Positions 11,698 through 23,090 of a DNA stretch of 64,000 nt are shown one piece after another. This stretch comes from Eudromia elegans (taxonomy: Eukaryota; Chordata; Aves; Tinamiformes; Tinamidae): the NCBI GenBank assembly GCA_003342815.1, contig PTEX01000003.1, positions 3,536,611 to 3,600,610 on the forward strand, in the 5' to 3' direction. A program made the translations under genes and the position numbers. The notes under the pieces were generated by a model. That model made no database searches and was not told where the DNA came from. It saw only the letters and a program-made list of their open reading frames with translations. The stretch's first letter is position 1. Each line of letters starts with the position of its first letter.

Positions 11698-14600
11698 GCT
11701 GTCCATGTTCTGTTTGGTCATCATTCTGTTCCTCTCTTCTAACTCTTGCAAAATCTGTAAGGTACCCTGTAAGCACAATACAGCCTTAGTAAGAGCTTTG
11801 AGCTCCTCTCAAACATCAAAGGCTCTCTTGTTTCCTTCTCAGATACACAAGTGCACTGAGTGTCTGAATAGAAGTGAACCTGATGCCAGGCAGATTACAT
11901 GTGGATGACTTCCAGAGGTGAAGGCAACCAGAAGGAGGCAGCTGTATGGCAAGGATGGCATAACAGCCCCATTGTTTTATGTTGTCTGAGCATCAACTGG
12001 ACTGGAGTTCTGGACGACATATGGACCAGGCACCTTTCAAGATTGATTTTCAAAAACTTAAGTTTAATCATCCTAGAGATCTGGTAGCAATGAAACCAAC
12101 TCAAGCAGCATCCACTCCATCTTCACAGCTGCTCGCTACCTCCTGCTATGCAATGCCCGCAGGGAACTAGGTAGCTGAGTCTGATGTGGTCCAGCCACCT
12201 TAACCTGACACAGATCAGTGGTGTGATTGCTCCTGCCCTAGAGGGAAGACACACCAGGCTAGCAATAGCAAGCAAGTCAGACCATGTTTTTGAAGATATT
12301 TTTCTGAGCTGCTTCAAACTCCTTATAGTGCAACAAGGACAACTCAAAACACACACAAATACAGGGAACCATGCCCTGTGCAGTCTGATTGCATCCCTGG
12401 TGATACAGCCCTGGTTCACTCTTGTGTCAGATCAATGTTATGCTAATTTGTTGCTAATTTTTTGCAGTGTCCACTCAAACACATTTCATTTTCATAGTTT
12501 GAAGTGGCCCTGGTCTATTCTGTCATCTCACCTGGCAGAGGACACATCTGCTTTGAAGGAACCTCAAACAGAACTTTGTTTTGAGTAGAAAATTGTAGAA
12601 AAATTGTAGCACAGCTGAGTTCTGCTGGAAAATAGAAATAACTTCTCAGGTACAACATCCTGCAAAGTCCCCATCATCTGCTTTTACTCCACAGGGCATT
12701 TCCCAAGTACTTGTATACAAATCTACTCAATGTCACTTGTAGTCTGAAAATCAGCCATGCACAGCTGTAGGGACATTGGCTTTTACCGATTTGGTTTTAG
12801 TAATAGAAGGTGGCAATTGAATAGAAACAGCTTCTAAAACACTGTTTACTTTCTTAATAGGGCCAGCTTACAACGCACAGAAAGGTCAAATTCATCTGAA
12901 TAACTTCAGGCTATTACATATGTAAAGCAATTTGAGATTTTTAATAAATAAAGCATGCCATAGGGGTCCTAGAATGTGCGTAAGACAGAGTGGGTATGTC
13001 TGGACCCAGTGTGGAACAATAATCCATCACTGCTAGACCAATTTCAAAAGCAATTCAACAAAAGCCCATCACAGACACCACTGCAGAAAACCTGCTCCAA
13101 CAGCTTTCTTATGCAACAGAAAATCACAGTCATATCACACTTGCATTTCAGGCAGTGGACCAACAAGCAAGAAGCAAAACAAGATGTATCCTTGAAAGTT
13201 ATTTTGAGCTGCTCTTCTCTTTGCATTGCCCGATGCTCCTTTTCAATCTCTTACCGATTTGGGCTTTTGGGGCCATGGAGAACCATACTGCAGAGGTCAT
13301 TAGCAGCCTGGTTAGGGCTGCTGTGGCTTTTGGCTACCAAAAACACCTTTAGACACCAAGCTGGGAAAGTGTCACCCACTTTGCTCTCCATTTTGAGCTG
13401 GGACAGAAGTGCCTTAGATGAAGGAATGGGAGAGCCTTTCCCAGCCCAACAACCTTTGACAACCAGTTGCTGCTTTTCATCTTCGCCCCAGGATTTGCTA
13501 TCCACCAACTGCAAATTGAGGGTGACAAATAAGAACATTTCCCTGGTGTTTCTGCTAAAATGATCCGCCTTGAAGTAGCTGATGCTGACACTTAACTTGT
13601 CAGCAGACTTCCAGTTCAGGCCCCAGTTGGAAGAATGGGCCCATTCACACATCCCTCCAGCTATTGTTTCATTCAGCCCTCTCTAGGCCCAGGCAAGCAT
13701 CACTGCGGCAGTTTACACTCCAGTTCCACTTTAAAGCTTTTTGTTTTTCCAACCATAAACCAAATTGCCTAGAAACTTTTTTTTTTTTCTCTATAATGTA
13801 AGCTCAGGCTCCAGAGCGTAATCACACAATGCTGTAAAAACAGTCTGCAGCAGTTTACTTAGCCGTGAAGTCCTGAGGAGTGAGGCAGTTTCCCTCTCAG
13901 TGTACATAGGTGTACACGGCTGTAGCTACTCCCAGTGTTTGCAGAGGACTCGCTGCAGTTGTGATCACAGAAACCGGTATTTCAAGTTAGACCACACACA
14001 TGAACAAAACAATTCTTGGTATAATGCAAGGTTTCATATTTTGGGGTGTTACGTCACCATCTAACTGAAGCAGTGCCCTATCCCTTCTGCCTTCCCCCTA
14101 TCTCAGTTCACCTTCTGCCTGGGTTCGGATAACATCCCTGTGGCTAATGCACTCGTTGTTTACATAGCAAAGAAGGAGGGTATTGATTTAACTTCAGCTG
14201 TAATTACGTGCTCTTCCCCTTTTCATGTAAGTTAATCACGCCGAGGGGCTGCATCCCCTTCTCTCCCTCTGCAGCCAGCCTTGCTGTTGCTTGTTTCTAT
14301 TAGCCCAAATAGCTCTTCCTCTGCTGGAAGTTCACTCTGAGCCTGCTCTCCCGCCAGCCGACCTGTCCTCCTCCCTGGATAGTGCTCGCTGACGCCTGGA
14401 CCACCGGCACTGAGCAGCGAATCCCTTATCTTATACATACTGGCAGAAGAAAACTGCTCTATGTATATATGTGATGTATAAATGTGATATAACAAAGGCC
14501 TATTGACACACATCTGCTAAAGACATCGTAAGGACTTTGGACATTTTCAAGCCCACCTGATCAACACTGCAAATTAAGACAGCCCAGCACTTCCAAGCTA

Positions 14601-15198
14601 CAGTTTTACGAGCTATTAGATTAAGAGCAGCTAAAGCAGCTGTCCTGTCCTGAGCCCAAAGATGCAGGGGCTGTAGTTGTGCCCTATAACTTCTCTGGAT
14701 GCCCACTTCCATCCCCCATATGTTTCTGCCAAGTTCCCATCTCATGAGCCTAAATATTTTGCTCCCTTTAAGGAGTTTTTTTTTAGTTGTTATTTCTCCC
14801 TCTCTCCCTCTAGAGATCTGAAGTGATCAAATGAAAAACAACAGAACAATTGTATGAAGCCACAGCTTAAAACAAACCCAATACCTGAACTCTGCAAAGA
14901 AACAGTGCAGAAAACACAACTAAAGATGACATGGCAGAAGCACCAATTTAGGTGAATGGCTATGTGACTACTAGTCTGTCATTTGGCCATTAGATTTTGG
15001 CCCTGATTTGAAGGAGTTAAATTCCCAGGCTGCCCTTTCTGAGCAGGGTGGGGCATGGGGGAAGGTAGGGGAAAAAAAAAAGGCACCTGAATGCCCAGGG
15101 AGGGAGAGGAGCAGCAAAGCCCGCTGGAAACCTGTTTCCCTCTCCTATGTCTCTTGCCACAAACACCCCCAAAGCAAGCGGAGGCCTGAGGGTGGGCG
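11698..15198. other. Proximal 5' flank of the NIPAL2-like gene
   Basis: No gene is supported. Moderately long open frames occur on both strands around 12976-13652 but show no domain I recognise. A CRE-like TTACGTCA lies at 14049-14056. No TATA box is evident in the last 200 bases before the start codon. The 5' UTR and transcription start of the gene presumably lie within the final few hundred bases, but they cannot be placed from sequence alone. Confidence 0.5.
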
Positions 15199-15560
15199 AT
15201 GGGCACCCTCCCCACATGGGAACCAGACGCTGGGAATTTCACCTTTGGGGGCCCCGGCTCTGTGACCGGGCCCCTCTCCGGCCCCTGGTACCGCGCCGCC
15301 AAGGTAAGCACCGGCCCCACAGCCCAGGGGCACTCGGACGCGGGTGGGCTCCAAGGGGGCAATGGAGCCACTGTGGGAACTTCAGCCCATCTGAGGAGCC
15401 CCCTTTGCTGCTCACACCTGCTCCTTCCTCTCCACGTGCCCGAACCCCCCCACCCCGTGCCACCCCCAGCACCGCCCCCCAGAGCTGGCAGCCCTTTGGG
15501 GCAGGAACGGGCAAACGAGCAGCGTCCTCACGGGCTGGAGCTTTGCTGGGTTTTGTCACC
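15030..15560 (+). promoter_or_regulatory. NIPAL2: GC-rich, CpG-containing 5' region of NIPAL2-like gene
   Basis: GC content rises sharply around exon 1. I count roughly 20 CpG dinucleotides by eye between 15180 and 15560, a weak CpG island, against sparse CpG in the surrounding introns. An E-box CACGTG sits at 15433-15438, just inside intron 1. TATA-less CpG-type promoters are usual for broadly expressed vertebrate transporters, so this is the likely promoter and first-exon region. The exact start site is inferred and not visible. Confidence 0.5.
15199..15303 (+). CDS. NIPAL2: NIPAL2-like exon 1 (coding part), N-terminal tail
   Basis: Thirty-five codons from ATG to AAG, followed by the consensus donor GTAAGC. 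The start is the first ATG after an in-frame TGA at 15187-15189, and it has G at -3 and +4, a good Kozak context. The peptide contains NFTFGGPGSVTGPLSGPWYR, which resembles the LNFTYG...SLSGDWYR tail of human NIPAL2 as I recall it. The number of residues from WYR to the LLGVLLA helix is also the same once joined to exon 2. The tail before the NFT sequon is 12 residues, apparently shorter than in human. The following intron is phase 0. Assignment rests on this resemblance plus frame and phase; a cDNA would settle it. Confidence 0.82.
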
Positions 15561-18500
15561 AGGGTCTTCATCCTTGTCAGTGCTCACAGTGTATTTGGTA
15601 TTTGGGAGACTGGAAAACAGAAACTGAAGTGGCCTCTGCAAACTAGCAAGTGGAAGCATCTGCTAGCAATAAAAATGAACTGGAGGCTGATTAAACTCTT
15701 TACCTCTTCCCTGCTTTTTGCTTCACCAACTAGAAGGCATTGGCAGATCCTCGGCATTCTTGTTTTTCACTGCGTGAGAGGCAAACCGCTTATTTATGAT
15801 GCAGAGCATCGATATAAATCGTGCAGAAAATGGCTTATAACTAACTGCTCTTTCTGTGAGTGGCCCTGGAGCAAGCGGTAGCCCCAGGAAGGTCCCCCAG
15901 ACTTGTCCCTCTGGATTCTGCACCCATTACTGGGTGGATATCCAGACGGCAAGAGGCATTTTTCAGGTCTCTGTTCTCAGGGGATAGAAAAACTGCATTG
16001 CTGTCCTGGTGTCCCTGAACATGAGGACTTCTGCTGTCCCAAAGCAGCATGAGGGCCACCAGTGAAGCTTCTCCAAGGCCGGTGTCACGCTGTCCTACCG
16101 GATGCATGGCCAGAGGGAGTCACAGCTTGGGAGTCAAGTCCAAGGCTGGCAGTGCTCAAGGAACCACAGGGGGAGGCACAGGGGACACCTGCACCTGAGA
16201 GCTGAGTTACGGTTTGCTTGGAGGCCTTTGTTTTCTGTGCTTTGGTTTACTTTCAAAAATGCCCCTTTGGAGGCTGAGGCTTATGTGTCGACATCAGCTT
16301 GCATCTTCCTGGGAGCTAGGTTCTTTTGTGCACACTTATTTTCACTTTTTCACATTTTACTTCTTTAGAAATAGCAAAAGCTATTTCCTCCTTCCATCCT
16401 GAAAACTAGACTGTTCTGGCTGTGATAATGATAAGTCCAGTTCCAGTTCGGAGGCATCCACATGGGCCTGGCAGATTTGACAAAGGCATTGGGGGAAAGC
16501 CACGGCATTAGCCTGAGCCCCAAGGAATCTGCAAGCAGGGAGCTCACTGGAAGGAGTCAAAGTGCCTGTGTCCACAAGGCTGTGTATCGTAATGCCTCCT
16601 AGTGCTGCCATCGCTTTTTGTTTTCTTTTTCTTTTTTCCAATGTTTTATTAATCAGGGTTGTTCTCCTGCCAGATCTCTGAGCAGACAAGTGACATGATG
16701 GCAGCAGGAGAATTGTGTGGTCACGGGATAAGGACTGGAGCCAGGACTCCCCTTGGCATCACTGAAGATTTATCTTGGTTGATGCTGTTCAAGGATTTTT
16801 ATATCTGAAATCCAGCAAAATAGGATCCCGCGCTCTGACTGCCTGTCCTGACCAAGCCCCACGTTGCGTGTTGTGGGACATGAATGTGTTTGATGATCTT
16901 GTAAAATGTGTTGTACTATGCACTTAGTTATTTGACGTATTTCCTGACAAACTGATATTACTGTAGTATTTTGGGTCTGCTGAAGTAATGAATGTAAGAG
17001 GCTGCCACATGTGGATCTGGTCTGCTTAACAGAAAGTATATGTAATTGTTCCAGTTTAATCCTTTTTTATTTCCCTCGGTACTTCTCAAATGTTGTTTAT
17101 TTATTTGCAGCATGGTTGTTTATGGGCAAAAAACATTTTGCAAGTTTAGCTGAGATTAGTAACTACAGTATTACTCTTGTTTTGACATTGCATCAGGGAT
17201 GGAGAAAAGAGCTGAGCAGGAATGATCAATAAAAGCTCAGAGGTAATAATTCTTCCATAATTCAGCATTTCGCATGGCTGTTGTTGTGTATCCTCGCTGT
17301 GTGTGGCTGCTAAAGCGTGGAAGCTGAGCCAGAGGGCAGAATTCATTTTACTTCTGCTTCTTGTTCCTCCTTTGCTTGTTTCTTAATAAACTCCGAGTTA
17401 TTACTGGCGGCCCAGACACTCACCTCGAGAGATTGTTTTATTTCAGGGGCTGCGGTAATAAATCATTTCAGACCTGTCCTTGAGGTTTAAAACGTTGACA
17501 GCCCCTTCAGATAGATCTATGGCCTTGTGTTCCGTGACAATATATCACGGTCTGTCACGGGCCTCTCGCACAGGTGGAGAGTCTGTGCAGTGGAGAAACC
17601 TGATCCTGCGTGTGCCCGCGCGTGAGGCTGCTATCAGGTGCAATGAGAACCCCCACGGATCAAACACATCGTTGTGGGGTCTTTCTGCGCTGCCTTCCGC
17701 TGTGTACATGAAATCTAGATCTCACGTAGAGCAGGGCAACGAAGGCTCGAGCGCCTTCCGTCAAGATGGGAGCCTCCAGAGCCTCCGCCGGCCTCGCTTT
17801 GCGTGGGGCTCCGTGCTGCCACGGGATGCCTGTGGGTGTGAAGCCTCAGCACGGGGAGGGCAGGGCGTGAGGCTGGTGTCTCTGGTGGCAGCATGGTCCC
17901 TGGTGGTGCTCCTGCTGCCATGGGGCTGTGAGGGACCTAGGGTGCGAGGTCAGGCAGATGCCACCACGGAGAAGAAGGTTGTTTCTCCATTTCCCTTGGC
18001 TGAGAAAGACCCCCTAACAACAGTGGGGTTCTCTTCAATTGACACTACTACCAGAGAAATGGTCATCACATCCCACACACTTTCATCAGGGAAAGCTCTA
18101 GAGTAAGTCAAGATGTCCACAGAACATCTTATGGGGGTAAGAGCCACGAGGTTGGCGTGGACCTACCAGGTGAGGCAGCTTTCTCCTGCAAGCACTGGTC
18201 ACCACACATTATTACACCATTAAAATGCGAAATGGTGCGAAACTCCTGTTTCTTTTCTCCACTTCATTTTTTTTTTTAATGCTGTCTTCCTAGTCTCTGT
18301 AGGGGTATTCAGGCTGCAAGCTGCTCCCTGATGGACTGCAGATGTTAACTGTTTCAGGTTAATCGTAAGAGCAGTCCCCAAGCGTGGGGAAGGTAAAGAC
18401 AAATAGGCTTCATTTGCAAAGACTGCACTGGAAGTTATCTTCCCTCCCCCAGCTTCTTATTCCAAAATTACTCAATGAAAGGAAAGAAGGGTATGGAAAC

Positions 18501-18750
18501 ATTAACTCTTCTTCACCATATACAACCTCCTTGATCTTTACCTGTCGGGCTTCAAAAGGACAGATTATTTCATTTTCTTTTACGATATGAAGCGGATGTG
18601 TATGGGGCAAAAATGCACAGGGTTTCCTTATGTGAGAAATGTATATTGTTTTCAGCCCCAACAAATAAAAAGCAAGGAAATGGATATTGCTCAGCCTTTA
18701 GAAAACACCTTTTTTGAATCAGTCATAGGGAATGCAAAAAGCAAATATTA

Positions 18751-18773
18751 CACACATATACACACACACACAA
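18751..18773. repeat. Short imperfect (CA)n microsatellite
   Basis: An alternating CA tract interrupted by one TATA step, about 23 bp, in intron 1. Confidence 0.8.
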
Positions 18774-21700
18774 AATCCTAAGCTTTTAATGAAAAAGCAT
18801 TGCAAACCGTTGCGGTCAGTGCTGGTACACGCTCGTCTAGGGCTGTTGCCACTGCTGGGAATTCAGCTCCACCCCGCCGTCCCCGTTTCATTAAGCGCTG
18901 CCAGAAGGAGACGTGTTGCTCCGGACCAGAAACGCAGGCCTGTCAGCTGGGCCACCGTTCCCCCCAGTCTCTCAGGTTCTGCCAGAGCTATAATGCACTC
19001 TGATTAGCATTAGTGTGAGTGCGATGCTGACAAGGGAAAGCAAAATAAAGCACAGGTTAGAAAGAATCACCTCTATCTCTTATACAGCCTTCCTGTATCC
19101 ATTTTGCCATGTCAAACATCAGGAAATTAGCACACAGCTTATACAGACTCCAGATTAAGGAAAGCTCTGCTTCTAGGTTCATTCATTCATTGCAAAGATA
19201 AGGGAAATAGTTACAGGAAAGCCTAAGCATTGCCTGCCTCCCTTACAACACACCACAGGCACGTTTGTATCAGTGCAACTTGCAAATTCCTTAGGGAGAC
19301 ATAGCTTTTTCCTCTTATTGCAGAGGCCGTAGGGATGGTGGAGCTGGGCTGGGAGCATGCTGTGGTGTGGGGAGCAGCACGAGGACGGATGCTGGCCCAA
19401 GGAGTGACTGATCTGTCTGGTTAGCACCAATGACCCCTCCGAGGGCCTTGAAGGCTGCCGTGTTTCTGGCAGGCCTCTGTCACCCTACCTGGGTTTCGAT
19501 CGGAATCGACCCCATCGTGTCCCACTACGCGAGCAACACAGGGACACAAGAGCCTGCGCTGTGCAGGGGTGTGGGGAGCACCAGCCAGGCCAAGGGCCTG
19601 ACTATCCTCTTGTTATGCTCTCCAGATCTCAGTTTTCAGTGTTCTTTTCCACCCTCCTTTGGTGAAATGAGTTTGTTTTTCAGTTTCTCTGAGGCCTTGT
19701 GCATTTTTTTAAAAGATTAATGTGACAGTGAGTGAAACGGAGACTTTTTAATTATGCTAATTTGGTTAAAGACTTTTGCAAATGTTAATTTGGAAATTTC
19801 TAGGCAGTACCGAGCACTATAAATCTTTCCATTCATCAGGAAGTGGGGGAGTGCAGAAGGCAAACAGCATCAAAACCCGAGGCACAAATTTAACACATTC
19901 TGCCTAATGCAGAAATTAATTCTGTTTTGGACTATTTTGAAATGGCTTCCCCCTCCCCCCAGAAAGTGTGTCAGGCATCCCATTTAGCCATTGTGGTGCT
20001 TGAAACACAGGCACTGGACATCAGCACAGGGATTCAGAGCAGCAGGATTAGACCTACTACAGGCAAGTGGAGGAGAACAAGAGCTCCTCTTCCCTTAGGG
20101 CAGGAAACAGCAGGGTTGGGACAAGAGTGAAGCCTGTCCCTGGGCTGCAGGGTGGGTGCCTGGCCAGCACAGTGCTTTGGGGCCTCTGCTTAGGGCTTGG
20201 GACACCAAGTCTCCTGCTGTGGGTAGGCACCAGGCCACGCAGCACAACTAGGGAAGGAATATATGTCTTTGACCACCGAGTTACAGATGATGATAACTCT
20301 GACAAAGCAGTGTTGTGTTTCCAGCTAAGAGTGATGGGGTGGACTTTCCAAGGGTGGTGGATTTCACACTACTGGGATACAAGAAAAATGCCAAGCCTAT
20401 CCAGAAACCTGCCTGGGCTGCAGAAAGAGGAGCTAGGGCTCCTCTGTCCTACCTGGCTCTTCAGACCTCTAGGAAGCAAGGACGTATCCCCTGCTTTCCT
20501 CCCTGTTTCACCTCTCTTTCATTCTTGCCCATACGATGGTCCAGTTTCAACAGGAAGGATCAGTCTGTAGCCTTGCCCTGGGGATGTAGCACGGGGTCGG
20601 GAAAGTTTGCAACTATCTCACTGCCTAACTAAATAGTCCACCCTCCAGACTACTCTGTAAATATTAAACATTAAGTCAAGGTGCCCATGGCTGCCGTGTT
20701 GATTTTGGTGGCTCACAACCTTACTTTGGAGTTGCAAGGTGACTGACTGCCTAGGCAAACACCCGTTTGCCAGTGAGATTTCATGCCTCGGCTGAGTTCA
20801 CTGCTGCAGCGTGGTGTCGCTTCTGTCCTCAGCCTCTGCTTCTAGTGTTTTGCTTGTCCTACAGCTCCTTTGACTCGTTGGTAAGCCAGTTCAGCTAACT
20901 AACCTGCCTGGAAAACAATTATTTAATATATTTAAAAAAAAAAAAGAAGTTGCCCTGCACATAAAATCTCTCCTGTGACCTTATGGCCCCCTATGACTTT
21001 TTGATGGGCGGTGTAGTATGGCTGTGTCTTTGGGGTTAGGTGCTTCAGGGCAGATGTTCTTTTCTTCTGATTTTTGAAGCTGATGTGTGATCTTCCTCCT
21101 TCAGCTGCTCTGTCAGGCTATTCTGAGCACCTAAGGGGATATCTGCATTATATCCTTACACATCTCTAGCAGTCTGGCGTGTGAAATCAAAAACAAAACT
21201 AAACAAGCCCAATGGCTTAAGTAGAAACTAGACCAAGGTCAAAAATCAGGGTTTTAGAAGTATGAGCAAACACCAGAACGTGCACTTCATTCACAAGGGC
21301 TGTGAGAGGCTTTCGGCTAAGCTAATAGACAAAGGCTGTGGTTGGAGTTTTGGAATTGTGACAGAGGAATATCACAAGATTTCTGAAGTTTATCTCTTGG
21401 GTAAGGCACACAATGACTTCGTGGCTATATTCCCCTTTGAGTGAATGCTCAATGACTGCTGCAAAGCCAGTCTTGCGGTGGTGCTATGAGGGGCTATGGG
21501 ATAATAGCCCACAGTGCTAAGTGCAAGGTCTAGAGAAATTCCTCTAAATGTGAAAGCAATGACTCACAGTGAAGCAAACTCTGGGTCTTTAGACATGACT
21601 AGTTCGTGCTGGCTGAGATAAGCAGTAACATAGAAGTAAATCTCCTCTTGTAGACAAACCTAACTCTTGCTGACATTTAATCATCTTGAACTGAATGAAC

Positions 21701-22572
21701 TTCATGAGAGCTATAATCTACACTAGAGTGTAAGCTAACATGTCCAATGATGTAACTGTTCTCCTGCTCAAAACAAAGTCATTTTGCCAGCTGATACGGA
21801 TTTCACTTGAAGCCTTTTTCTTTTATGGTCATAGATATCTCCATTGGAAGAAAGCTATGATGAAAATTAAACCAAAAAATATGTAGTCATAAAGGACACG
21901 TCCCCTGACAGCTAAGTGTCACTTAAAAGCAGTTGAAGATTTTTATGTTTCATCTTGGGAGCAAATGGATCCTGACTCCATTTAATTTGCTTTATGACTC
22001 TGAATTGCTCTCCCTTAATGTTTTCCTTCCATTTCTGTTTTGTTTGCTTAGGGTTTTATTCCTCTTTTATTTTGGACTACCTGTCACTAGGCCCTTGTAT
22101 TTATTGTCTCCTAATGATATTAATCTCTTTGCTTTGTTTCTCTCGTCCTGCGACAATCTGTTGCTCTCTGCAGTGACTGAGGCAACACAAACATTATTAT
22201 TCAGTGTATACGTTATCAAGCAGCAGTGACTCAGTCATCAGTTCAAGATGACAGGCAGCAAAGCTTGCAGGGTCTGCAGAAGGCTCAGTGAAGGAAAGAA
22301 GAGCAGCTTTCAGCTCATCAGACACTAGCCACATCTCTTGACCATGGATCAGGGGTTACTAGAACAAATTAGAAAGGAGCTTGTGCTTTACAAGACCATG
22401 AGCATGACAGTACCTGACTGAATAAAGGGGCAATCAGTTCTTACTCATAATTTTTATTCCTAAAAGGGAAGAGAATTTATCTTCATAGCACCTGCCTCTA
22501 TAGTACTCTTTGGCAGGCAGAAGCTCTGTTACTATTTCATCTACTAACGTTAAAATCCCAGAAGAACGCTAG

Positions 22573-22596
22573 AATATTCTATTTGGATAGAATATT
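22573..22596. repeat. Perfect 10-bp inverted repeat with 4-nt loop
   Basis: AATATTCTAT and ATAGAATATT flank the loop TTGG and pair perfectly over ten bases. The transcript of intron 1 could form this small hairpin. It is AT-rich and too short to resemble a microRNA precursor. Confidence 0.85.
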
Positions 22597-23067
22597 TGGA
22601 GAATTTATGAAAGCCATATTTGCTGAAAGACTAGTAATGCTTAAAACTGGGGAAAAAATACATGTTATTTCTTTGTTGGATTAAAGTGCAAAGAACATGA
22701 AAAGGCAAAAAAGATACCTAGAAAAAAATCAGCTAGCCTGATTCCTGGAGAGGAAGGTAACTCTGTAATAGACGTTCTGGGTTCCTGTGACCTAGATGCC
22801 TGCTCCGTATGTCAGCACTCACCTTTAAATCAGGCTACAGTTTGTAGTGAAAGATCAAAAAGCACAACTGTAATGAGTCACAGGAAGACACCAAGGAAAA
22901 ACAAGGCCATTGCCTATATCTTAGGCCCCAACAAAATTTGTGTATAAGTTGAAGAACCCACCTTTTCTGTGATGAAAAAAAAAGATTTATTGGCTAATCA
23001 GCCCATGCTCTCCAGATTTGCATCTTAAAATTTTGGCCCAGTAGCACTTGCAAATTAGAAAGGGTCT

Positions 23068-23090
23068 GTTTGTGTGTTTGTGTGTGTGCG
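23068..23090. repeat. Short degenerate (GT)n tract
   Basis: GT-rich alternating sequence with TTT interruptions in intron 1, a minor simple repeat. Confidence 0.7.

Noticed and set aside
1-15198. Search for the neighbouring KCNS2 gene expected from mammalian gene order
   Set aside because: No long open frame with voltage-gated potassium channel features such as the selectivity-filter motif was seen on either strand.
15239-15571. 110-codon minus-strand open frame across exon 1
   Set aside because: Arginine/glycine-rich antisense shadow of the GC-rich first exon.
15147-15881. 244-codon plus-strand open frame covering exon 1
   Set aside because: Different frame from the NIPAL2 peptide and runs through the exon 1 donor. 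Kept only as a possible short uORF in the findings.
17480-18106. 208-codon plus-strand open frame in intron 1
   Set aside because: GC-rich stretch, no recognisable domain, no splice-consistent link to the NIPAL2 frame, and composition typical of a chance open frame.
20067-20570. 167-codon plus-strand open frame in intron 1
   Set aside because: No family resemblance, low-complexity mix of residues, and overlapping open frames in other phases.
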